A DNA stretch of 9,090 nucleotides from Duncaniella sp. (GTDB taxonomy: Bacteria; Bacteroidota; Bacteroidia; Bacteroidales; Muribaculaceae). Numbering within the stretch: the stretch's first letter is position 1; every line of letters starts with the position of its first letter. The notes beneath the pieces were generated by a model. The model worked only from the letters and a program-made list of their open reading frames with translations. It had not been told where the DNA came from and ran no database searches. This document shows, one piece after another, positions 1 through 5,677 of this stretch. Where the stretch lies: positions 7,870-16,959 of the forward strand of contig JAIDJD010000476.1 in the NCBI GenBank assembly GCA_029052375.1, read 5' to 3'. Made by a program: the position numbers and the translations under genes.

Positions 1-156
1 CTGCTTGAGAGACTCGTGTGCTATGCGGACAAGTTCTACTCAAAGAGCGGCGACATGGCCCGCAAGCCACTCGACAAAGTGCGCCGCTCCATGGAACGCA
101 TCTCGCCCGAAACCCTCCGCCGCTTCGACGCCCTCCACCGGGAGTTCGGGCTTTAG
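1..156 (+). CDS. C-terminal end of a probable HD-domain phosphohydrolase (partial)
   Basis: An open frame runs in from the left edge and ends at TAG 154-156, giving 51 residues. It starts LLERLVCYADKFYSKSGD and continues with a basic stretch (KPLDKVRRSM) and the ending RFDALHREFGL. A CYADKFYSK segment followed by a helix of the type KVRRSM and a final RFDALH is what I recall from the C-terminal end of small HD/HDIG-domain hydrolases in Bacteroidales, whose metal-binding HD motif would lie upstream of the window. The base composition is GC-rich like the core genes, in sharp contrast to the next gene. The catalytic part is not visible, so the family call is recognition of a C-terminal fragment only; that the frame is coding is more secure than its function. 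Confidence 0.6.
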   Translation: MLERLVCYADKFYSKSGDMARKPLDKVRRSMERISPETLRRFDALHREFGL

Positions 157-196
157 GCCATGATATATCTACTACGATGAGATTATAATTATCAGT

Positions 197-1000
197 ATGG
201 CAAAAATCATAGTAAAAGACACGGATGTTAATATCCTGAAAGTAAACGGGGAAGATTATATCTGCATAACAGATATGTTGCGAGCTAAGGATGGAGATTT
301 TTTTATTACAGATTGGTTGCGCAATCGTAATACATTAGAATATATTGGAATATGGGAGAAGGTATATAATCCAGGTTTTAATTATGGCGAATTCGCCATA
401 ATTAGAAATCAATCGGGTCTCAATAGTTTCAAAATCAGCGTCAAGGAATTTGTCACCCGAACCAATGCGATATCTTTACAAGCAAAAGCAGGCCGATATG
501 GAGGTACTTATGCACATAAGGACATTGCATTTGAGTTTGCAATGTGGATTAGTCCTGAGTTCAAGATTTATATTGTCAAGGAGTTTCAGCGTCTTAAGGA
601 AGAAGAACAGAAGCAACTCGGGTGGTCTGCTAAACGGGAATTGTCAAAGATAAATTATCGCATACATACAGATGCAATTAAACGTAATCTTGTCCCTGTT
701 GAGGTTACAAAAGCTCAGGCAAGTGTGATATACGCCAGTGAAGCTGATGTGCTTAATGTGGCGATGTTCGGTAAGACTGCAAGGCAATGGCGTGAAGAAA
801 ACACTGATTCTAAAGGGAATATTCGCGATTATGCTTCGATTAATGAATTAATATGTCTTTCCAATATGGAGAATCTTAATGCTGTATTCATTGAACAAGG
901 ATTGTCACAAAGTGAGCGTTTGATAAAGCTTAATCAGATTGCTATTCACCAGATGGGTATTCTTGAGAGTGACGAAAACAATAAAATTCTTCTGAAATAG
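197..1000 (+). CDS. KilA-N domain-containing DNA-binding protein
   Basis: This 267-residue protein has an N-terminal KilA-N domain, roughly residues 15-135, with the typical blocks YICITDML, WLRNRNTLEYIGIWE, GLNSFKISVKEFV and the conserved GRYGGTYAHKDIAFEFAMWISPEFK at about 99-123. The remaining part (about 142-255, including INYRIHTDAIK, ASEADVLNVAMFGKTA and LNAVFIEQGLSQSERL) matches the C-terminal region of the stand-alone KilA-N proteins common in Bacteroidales. KilA-N is a nucleic-acid-binding domain known from phages and large DNA viruses; the cellular role of these stand-alone bacterial versions is not established. The gene is much more AT-rich than all its neighbours (17 of 60 bases G/C at 841-900), which suggests transfer from a phage or mobile element, although no integrase or att site is visible. 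The ATG at 197 is the first in frame and gives the expected N-terminus. The gene appears intact. Confidence 0.9.
   Translation: MAKIIVKDTDVNILKVNGEDYICITDMLRAKDGDFFITDWLRNRNTLEYIGIWEKVYNPGFNYGEFAIIRNQSGLNSFKISVKEFVTRTNAISLQAKAGRYGGTYAHKDIAFEFAMWISPEFKIYIVKEFQRLKEEEQKQLGWSAKRELSKINYRIHTDAIKRNLVPVEVTKAQASVIYASEADVLNVAMFGKTARQWREENTDSKGNIRDYASINELICLSNMENLNAVFIEQGLSQSERLIKLNQIAIHQMGILESDENNKILLK
379..404. repeat. 26-base perfect palindrome inside the KilA-N gene
   Basis: The 26 bases are identical to their own reverse complement, with no spacer. The centre is the GAATTC at 389-394 and the arms read TAATTATGGCGAA and its complement. Weak symmetry continues outside it (376-377 with 406-407). It lies in frame over codons 62-69, encoding NYGEFAII. 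It could be a dimeric protein-binding site, a cruciform or hairpin, or a chance result of codon choice in a conserved peptide. Confidence 0.85.
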
Positions 1001-1043
1001 GTGAGTGTTGTTAAGTTTTCTTATAGTACGATACTTGCGATTG

Positions 1044-1067
1044 CTTTTCTCAGAAAAGATGTTTTAT
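1044..1067 (+). terminator. Possible weak terminator of the KilA-N gene
   Basis: CTTTTC at 1044-1049 pairs with GAAAAG at 1053-1058 across the loop TCA, and the following bases (ATGTTTTAT, 1059-1067) are T-rich. It lies 44 bases after the KilA-N stop and upstream of the pepT promoter, which is the expected place. The stem is short and AT-rich, so it would be weak, and the T-run is interrupted. Confidence 0.35.
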
Positions 1068-1082
1068 AACACATCCTGTTTC

Positions 1083-1113
1083 TTGTCGGGGAGCTGATTT
1101 TGTAGTAATTTTG
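1083..1113 (+). promoter_or_regulatory. Bacteroidota-type promoter of pepT-miaA
   Basis: TAATTTTG at 1106-1113 fits the Bacteroidota -7 consensus TAnnTTTG, and a TTG at 1083-1085 lies 20 bases upstream, at the place of the -33 element. Transcription would start at about 1117-1120, leaving a leader of only about 20 bases before the pepT ATG at 1140. The match is by eye and the start site is inferred. Confidence 0.6.
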
Positions 1114-1139
1114 CACCTTGAAACAGAAATGCCACAGAA

Positions 1140-2360
1140 ATGAACGTAGTAGACAGATTTCTCCAATATGTGAAGTTTGACACCCAGAGCGATGAGCTCA
1201 CAAACCTCACCCCCTCTACCCCCGGCCAGATGGTCTTTGCCGAGCATCTCGAGAAGGAGCTCCGTTCCATGGGTCTCCAGGACATATCGCTTGACGAGAA
1301 CGGCTATCTCATGGCCACCCTTCCCTCGAACATCGACCGCAAGGTGCCCACTGTAGGCTTCATCGCACACCTCGACACATCGCCCGACATGAGCGGCCGC
1401 CATGTCTCGCCCCGCATCGTAGAGAACTATGACGGCGGAGACATCACCCTCAACGAGAAGGAGGGCATCGTGCTGTCGCCCCGCGACTTCCCCGAGCTCC
1501 TCGACTACAAGGGCCAGGCCCTGATAGTGACCGACGGCAACACTCTGCTCGGCGCCGACGACAAGGCCGGCATAGCCGAGATAATCACTGCCGTGGACTA
1601 CCTGATACACCATCCCGAAATCAAGCACGGCCCCATACGCATAGCCTTCAACCCCGACGAGGAGATAGGGCAGGGCGCACATAAGTTCGATGTCGAGAGA
1701 TTCGGCGCCGACTGGGCCTACACCATGGACGGCGGCGAGATTGGCGAGCTCGAGTATGAGAACTTCAACGCGGCCGTGGCCAAGGTGACCTTCAAGGGCC
1801 GCAACGTACATCCCGGCTATGCCAAGCACAAGATGCTCAACTCGCTCCGTGTGGCCAATCAGTTTGCCATCATGCTCCCCCGCTGGGAGACGCCCGAGCA
1901 CACTGAGGGCTATGAGGGCTTCTATCACCTCGTGGGTGTCGAGGGCACCGTCGAGAAGACTGTCCTCACATACATAATCCGCGACCATGACCGCGACCGC
2001 TTCGAGCGCCGCAAGAAGGAGCTCGAGCATCTTACGCGCAAGGTCAACAACGAGTTTCCCGGCTGTGCATCGCTCGAGCTCAAGGACCAGTATTACAATA
2101 TGCGCGAGAAGATCGAGCCCGTCATGCACATCGTGGACATAGCCATCAAGGCCATGGAAGAGGCCGGCGTCAAGCCCAAGGTGACCCCTATCCGCGGTGG
2201 CACAGACGGCGCCCAGCTTTCGTTCAAGGGCCTGCCCTGTCCCAATATCTTTGCCGGCGGTCTCAACTTCCACGGACGTTTTGAGTTTGTGCCCATCCCC
2301 TCGATGGAGAAGGCTTCTGACGTCATCGTCCAGATAGCCCGACTCGTAGCCGCCGAGTGA
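1140..2360 (+). CDS. pepT: Peptidase T (tripeptide aminopeptidase, M20B family)
   Basis: PepT removes the N-terminal residue from tripeptides in the cytoplasm, using two zinc ions. The 406-residue length and the whole sequence fit the M20B family (E. coli and Salmonella PepT are about 408 residues). The expected active-site residues are present: metal ligands His77 in HLDTSPD, bridging Asp140 in LLGADDKAG, Glu175 in NPDEEIG, Asp197 in TMDGGE and His378 in NFHGR, plus catalytic Asp79 and Glu174. The lid domain, about 205-320, contains the expected NVHPGYAKHKM segment, and RGGTDGAQLS is at 352-361. The ATG at 1140 gives the usual N-terminus (VDRFLQYVKFDTQSD). Its stop overlaps the start of miaA, so the two are probably co-transcribed from the promoter at 1083-1113. 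No missing residues or frame breaks were seen. Confidence 0.97.
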   Translation: MNVVDRFLQYVKFDTQSDELTNLTPSTPGQMVFAEHLEKELRSMGLQDISLDENGYLMATLPSNIDRKVPTVGFIAHLDTSPDMSGRHVSPRIVENYDGGDITLNEKEGIVLSPRDFPELLDYKGQALIVTDGNTLLGADDKAGIAEIITAVDYLIHHPEIKHGPIRIAFNPDEEIGQGAHKFDVERFGADWAYTMDGGEIGELEYENFNAAVAKVTFKGRNVHPGYAKHKMLNSLRVANQFAIMLPRWETPEHTEGYEGFYHLVGVEGTVEKTVLTYIIRDHDRDRFERRKKELEHLTRKVNNEFPGCASLELKDQYYNMREKIEPVMHIVDIAIKAMEEAGVKPKVTPIRGGTDGAQLSFKGLPCPNIFAGGLNFHGRFEFVPIPSMEKASDVIVQIARLVAAE

Positions 2361-3250
2361 GGACACTCGTCGTAGTGGCCGGCCCTACCGCAAGCGGCAA
2401 GACCGGTCTCGCAATAGAACTGGCCGAGAGTCTCGGCACTGAGATTGTCAGTGCCGACTCCCGGCAGCTCTATATGGGGATACCTGTGGTCACGGCGGCC
2501 CCGTCCGACGCAGAGCTTGCGCGAGTCCCCCACCACTTTGTAGGCATTCTTCCGCTCGACGCCTATTACAGCGCCGCCCTCTACGAAGAGCAGGCTCTGG
2601 CCTGTCTCGACGATATATGGGAGCGCCGCGGCGACTATGCCGTGGTCTGCGGAGGCTCCATGATGTATATCGATGCGCTCACCAAGGGCATCGACCCCCT
2701 GCCGACCATCTCGCCCGAGGTGAGAGAGAGGGCGCTCGCCATATACACCGGGGGCGGCCTCGAAGCGCTTCACAAGACCCTTGCCGTGCTTGATCCGGAC
2801 TATCTTGCCGCGGCAGACCTCTCAAACCACCGACGCCTGATCCATGCCATAGAGATATGCATGGAGTCGGGACAGCCAGCCTCGCTCCTGCGCACGGGGC
2901 GCGCCAAGGAGCGTCCGTTCAGGGTGGTCAAGATGGCCATAGGGCATACCCGCGAGGCTCTCTTCGACCGCATCAACCGCCGTGTAGACCTAATGGTGGA
3001 GCAGGGGCTCGAGGCCGAGGCCCGCGCCGTCTATCCGATGAGACATCTCAACTCGCTCAACACCGTAGGGCTCAAGGAGATGTTTGCCTGTTTCGACGGC
3101 CTCATGGACCGCGATACGGCCATAGCTCGCATAGCCAAGAACACGCGCGTATATGCCAAGAAACAGCTGCTGTGGCTCTCCAAAGACCCCTCGGTCAATA
3201 TTCTCGACCCCTCGCGCCCCCTGTTGCCGCAGGCATTGTCTGTCCTCTGA
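2357..3250 (+). CDS. miaA: tRNA dimethylallyltransferase
   Basis: MiaA transfers a dimethylallyl group from dimethylallyl diphosphate to N6 of A37 in tRNAs that read codons starting with U, the first step towards ms2i6A. The 297-residue protein starts with the P-loop GPTASGKTG (9-17), followed by the catalytic-loop motif DSRQLY (34-39), VVTAAPS (44-50) in place of the usual IGTAKPS, VPHHFVG (57-63), CGGSMMYIDALTKG (98-111), the tRNA-contacting SNHRRLIHAIEI (156-167), TVGLKE (236-241) and NTRVYAKKQLLWL (262-274). I recall the TAAPS form from other Bacteroidales MiaA proteins. Some Bacteroides genomes carry two miaA paralogues; which one this corresponds to cannot be told here. The start is GTG at 2357, sharing four bases (GTGA) with the pepT stop, which suggests translational coupling. 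The protein is slightly shorter at its C-terminus than the E. coli enzyme, but all core motifs are present. Confidence 0.95.
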   Translation: MRTLVVVAGPTASGKTGLAIELAESLGTEIVSADSRQLYMGIPVVTAAPSDAELARVPHHFVGILPLDAYYSAALYEEQALACLDDIWERRGDYAVVCGGSMMYIDALTKGIDPLPTISPEVRERALAIYTGGGLEALHKTLAVLDPDYLAAADLSNHRRLIHAIEICMESGQPASLLRTGRAKERPFRVVKMAIGHTREALFDRINRRVDLMVEQGLEAEARAVYPMRHLNSLNTVGLKEMFACFDGLMDRDTAIARIAKNTRVYAKKQLLWLSKDPSVNILDPSRPLLPQALSVL

Positions 3251-3324
3251 CCTTTGATTCAAAGACCTGCCTCGCCTCCGCTCAGGGATGCCGCGGCGTG
3301 AGAAAGACCGTGTTTAAATATTTT

Positions 3325-3365
3325 TAACAACAATCTTTCTCCAATAGGGGAGGGATTGTTTGTTA
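3325..3365. repeat. Inverted repeat in the leader of the acyl-CoA synthetase gene
   Basis: TAAC plus AACAATC (3325-3335) pairs with GATTGTT (3354-3360) and, past one bulged T, GTTA (3362-3365), an 11-pair stem. Inside it CTCC (3339-3342) pairs with GGAG (3349-3352) around the loop AATAGG. It lies in the 154-base gap between miaA and the next gene, 39 bases before the ATG. There is no T-run after it, so a classical terminator is unlikely; an operator or a leader RNA structure is as likely. No convincing TAnnTTTG promoter was found in this gap. Confidence 0.5.
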
Positions 3366-3404
3366 TAAACCTGTAATCCGACAACGTTCAACACAAACAC
3401 ATTT

Positions 3405-5090
3405 ATGTCATCCGTCACAAAAAAACCTGAGATTCCCCGCTGCAAGGATATCGTAGAATATATCTCCGGCTCTCTCAAGAAGAACTGGGAGCTGCAGGCT
3501 TTCACCGACCTTGGCCCCAGGCCTGTCTCCATGGCCTACAAGGATGTGGCCCGCAAGATAGCCAAGCTCCACATACTGTTTGAGGAATCAGGCGTGAGGC
3601 GCGGAGACAAGATTGTGCTCTGCGGCAAGAACTCGTCCATGTGGTGTGTGGCTTTTCTCGCCACGGTCTCCTACGGCGCCGTCATCGTGCCTATACTGCC
3701 CGATTTCAAGCCGGACAACATACAGAATCTCACAGTACACGCAGACGCCGTCCTGGCCTTCATGGACGAGAGCCACTGGGACTCGCTCAACCCCGACGGA
3801 ATGCCCGGGCTTAAAGGCTGTGTCTCGCTCGGCGACTTCTCGCTCCTCTACAGCCGCTGCAAGAAGCTCGACAAGGCGCGCGAACATCTCAACGAGCTCT
3901 TCGGCAAGAAGTATCCCAGCCGTTTCGGCCCTGAGGACGTAGACTACTTCGAGCCCGCGCCCGAAGACCTCTGCCTCATATCCTACACCTCAGGCTCGAC
4001 CGGATTCTCCAAAGGCGTCATGCTGCCCTGCCGCTCGCTCTGGAGCAATCTCTGTTTCTGCAACGAGCATCTCCCCTCGGCTCCCGGCGACGGCGTTGTG
4101 TGTATGCTGCCCCTGGCACATATGTATGGCCTCACTATAGATATGCTGCGCCCCTTCTCGAGCGGATGCCATATACGCATCCTCACCCGCACACCCTCGC
4201 CCCGTGTGCTTGTCGAGGCTTTTGCCGAGGTGAAGCCCAAGGTGATAGTGGTGGTGCCGCTCATCATCGAGAAGATAATACGCACACGCGTCTTCCCCCT
4301 GCTCGAGAAGCCTCTGATGAAGATACTGCTCAAGGTCCCCTTTGTCGACGACAAGCTGCTCGGCAAGGTCAAGGCCCGACTCGAGGAGACCTTCGGCGGG
4401 AATCTCAGCGAGCTGATAATAGGCGGCGCGGCCCTCAACCGCGATGTCGAGAAGTTTCTCCGCCGCATAGAGTTTCCATACACCGTGGGCTACGGCATGA
4501 CCGAGTGCGGCCCGCTGATAGCCTATGCGCCGTGGGACAAGAACCAGATGGCGTCTTGCGGCAAGGCTGTAGACCGCATGGAGGCGCGCATCCTCTCGCC
4601 AGACCCCGCTGTGACGCCCGGCGTGCTGCAGGTGAGGGGCGACAACGTGATGCTCGGCTATTACAAGAACGCCGAGGCCACCGAGGGCGCCCTCAGGGAC
4701 GGATGGCTCACTACGGGAGACATCTGCAACATAGACAGCAGGGGATTCATCTTCATCCGCGGCCGCGACAAGAACATGATACTCGGCCCCTCCGGACAGA
4801 ACATCTATCCAGAGGAGATCGAGGACAAGCTCAACAATATGCCCTACGTGGCCGAGAGCCTCGTGGTGGACGCCGGCAAGGGGCGCCTCAAGGCGCTGAT
4901 ATTCCCCGATCTCGAGAGCGCCGCGTCTCAGAGTCTCTCTGAAGAGCAGATGAGGGCGATAATGGACGAGAACATCAAGGCTCTCAACTCTGAGCTCCCG
5001 GCCTATTCGCAGATCAGCTCTGTGGTCATACGCCAGGAAGAGTTTGAGAAGACGCCCAAACGCTCTATAAAGCGCTATCTATATCAGTAG
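3405..5090 (+). CDS. AMP-binding acyl-CoA synthetase (long-chain fatty acid-CoA ligase-like)
   Basis: This 561-residue protein belongs to the ANL adenylating superfamily and most resembles long-chain fatty acid-CoA ligases, which activate a fatty acid with ATP and then form the CoA thioester. Motifs in order: YTSGSTGFSKG (194-204, phosphate-binding A3), PLAHMYGL (236-243), GGAAL (340-344), YGMTECGP (363-370, A5), GWLTTGD (433-439, A7), IRGRDKNMILGPSGQNIYPEEIE (451-473, A8 hinge and linker) and a C-terminal KTPKRSIKRYLYQ (549-561). In the last motif the position normally held by the A10 catalytic lysine is Ser554, while Lys552 and Lys556 flank it. There is no signal peptide, so it is cytosolic or peripheral at the inner membrane. 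The substrate cannot be read from sequence; other acids are possible. The ATG at 3405 is preceded by AT-rich DNA typical of Bacteroidota leaders. The 3' end overlaps the CYTH gene on the other strand by 26 bases. Confidence 0.9.
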   Translation: MSSVTKKPEIPRCKDIVEYISGSLKKNWELQAFTDLGPRPVSMAYKDVARKIAKLHILFEESGVRRGDKIVLCGKNSSMWCVAFLATVSYGAVIVPILPDFKPDNIQNLTVHADAVLAFMDESHWDSLNPDGMPGLKGCVSLGDFSLLYSRCKKLDKAREHLNELFGKKYPSRFGPEDVDYFEPAPEDLCLISYTSGSTGFSKGVMLPCRSLWSNLCFCNEHLPSAPGDGVVCMLPLAHMYGLTIDMLRPFSSGCHIRILTRTPSPRVLVEAFAEVKPKVIVVVPLIIEKIIRTRVFPLLEKPLMKILLKVPFVDDKLLGKVKARLEETFGGNLSELIIGGAALNRDVEKFLRRIEFPYTVGYGMTECGPLIAYAPWDKNQMASCGKAVDRMEARILSPDPAVTPGVLQVRGDNVMLGYYKNAEATEGALRDGWLTTGDICNIDSRGFIFIRGRDKNMILGPSGQNIYPEEIEDKLNNMPYVAESLVVDAGKGRLKALIFPDLESAASQSLSEEQMRAIMDENIKALNSELPAYSQISSVVIRQEEFEKTPKRSIKRYLYQ

Positions 5091-5547
5091 GAGGCACCCC
5101 GCCGGTCAGGCTCGAGTTGTAGTATCTCGTGTCTCCGGTGACCTCCCTGCCGACAAAGGGGGGCAGGGGAGGGCGGCAGTCGGCCGAGGGCATCTCCACC
5201 TCGGCCACCACAAGCCCCTCGAGGCGGCCGTGAAACTCGTCTACCTCCCATGTCCAGCCCTCGGAAGGGACTATCCATCGGGTCTTCTCGATGGCCCATC
5301 CTCCGGCCAGGCTCGCGGCCATCCGGTCGGCGTCCGAGGCCGGGATTTCATACTCCCACTCCTCGCGCTCCAAGCCATGGTTCATGCCCTTGACGGTGAG
5401 CCATCCGCGCGAGCCGCAGACGCGGACACGCACGGTGGGCCGAGGCGCCGCCGAGAGATACGCCTGGCGCATCTCCCTGCTCTCAGAGGCCATCTCGCGG
5501 TAGGCCGCCGAGGCCACCAGAAATTTTCGTTCTATCTCTTTAGCCAT
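5065..5547 (-). CDS. CYTH-domain protein (triphosphate tunnel metalloenzyme)
   Basis: The 160-residue protein opens with MAKEIERKFLV, the signature EIERK of CYTH / triphosphate tunnel enzymes (Glu4, Glu6, Lys8). The alternating charged strands that line the tunnel follow: TVRVRV (38-43, Arg40 and Arg42), WLTVKG (49-54, Lys53), EREEWEYEIP (60-69), IEKTRW (86-91, Lys88 and Arg90), EVDEF (101-105), VVAEVEMP (113-120) and the C-terminal VTGDTRYYNSSL (136-147). The length and the VTGDxRYYNS ending fit the small bacterial subgroup related to Clostridium thermocellum TTM, which hydrolyses inorganic triphosphate or nucleoside triphosphates with a divalent metal; the true substrate here is unknown. 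The first in-frame ATG at the conserved N-terminus sets the start. The last 12 or so residues, after the conserved ending, are encoded in or close to the overlap with the convergent acyl-CoA synthetase gene. It is divergent from the DUF5686 gene, with a shared 130-base upstream region. Confidence 0.92.
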   Translation of the reverse strand: MAKEIERKFLVASAAYREMASESREMRQAYLSAAPRPTVRVRVCGSRGWLTVKGMNHGLEREEWEYEIPASDADRMAASLAGGWAIEKTRWIVPSEGWTWEVDEFHGRLEGLVVAEVEMPSADCRPPLPPFVGREVTGDTRYYNSSLTGGVPPTDIDSAL

Positions 5548-5602
5548 AGTTTTTTATTGTCGTATAGTTGCCACAGGTAGATGACTTATTGCTTTTTTTG
5601 AT

Positions 5603-5610
5603 TATATTTG
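5603..5610 (+). promoter_or_regulatory. -7 promoter element for the DUF5686 gene
   Basis: TATATTTG is a perfect match to the Bacteroidota -7 consensus TAnnTTTG. No clear TTTG/TTG -33 element lies at the usual distance; nearby TTGs are either 11 or 32 bases away. Transcription would begin at about 5614-5617, leaving a leader of about 60 bases before the TTG start at 5678. The region 5548-5602 must also hold the promoter of the CYTH gene, for which I see no good match. Confidence 0.5.
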
Positions 5611-5623
5611 CAACAAAATTACT

Positions 5624-5652
5624 CAATCTTTTGCCGTCAGGCAAGAGGATTG
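5624..5652 (+). promoter_or_regulatory. Hairpin in the 5' leader of the DUF5686 gene
   Basis: CAATC (5624-5628), TTTT (5629-5632) and GCC (5633-5635) pair with GGC (5640-5642), AAGAG (5643-5647, one bulge and one G-U pair) and GATTG (5648-5652) around the loop GTCA. It sits just after the inferred transcription start and ends 25 bases before the start codon. A role in mRNA stability or start-site access is possible; it is not followed by a T-run, so it is not a terminator. Confidence 0.5.
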
Positions 5653-5677
5653 ACTTCCTATCAGCTTTTCGTTTGAA

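Noticed and set aside
160..180. Six-codon reading frame (MIYLLR) before the KilA-N gene
   Set aside because: Too short to support; no sign of a leader-peptide attenuator around it.
450..653. 67-codon frame inside the KilA-N gene
   Set aside because: Out-of-frame reading of a clear gene, with no recognisable motif.
1050..2366. Open frame of 438 codons on the minus strand across pepT
   Set aside because: It lies fully antisense to a clear pepT and has no recognisable domain; long antisense frames are expected in GC-rich genes with biased codon use.
2093..2773. Minus-strand open frame of 226 codons across pepT and miaA
   Set aside because: Antisense shadow of two well-identified genes, with no recognisable motif or start region.
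3252..3264. CTTTGA-T-TCAAAG inverted repeat just after miaA
   Set aside because: Too short, with a one-base centre and no T-run; not convincing as a terminator.
4100..4942. Second + strand frame of 280 codons inside the acyl-CoA synthetase gene
   Set aside because: Its product is dominated by Arg, Pro, Gly and Ala with no domain, as expected of an out-of-frame reading of GC-rich DNA.
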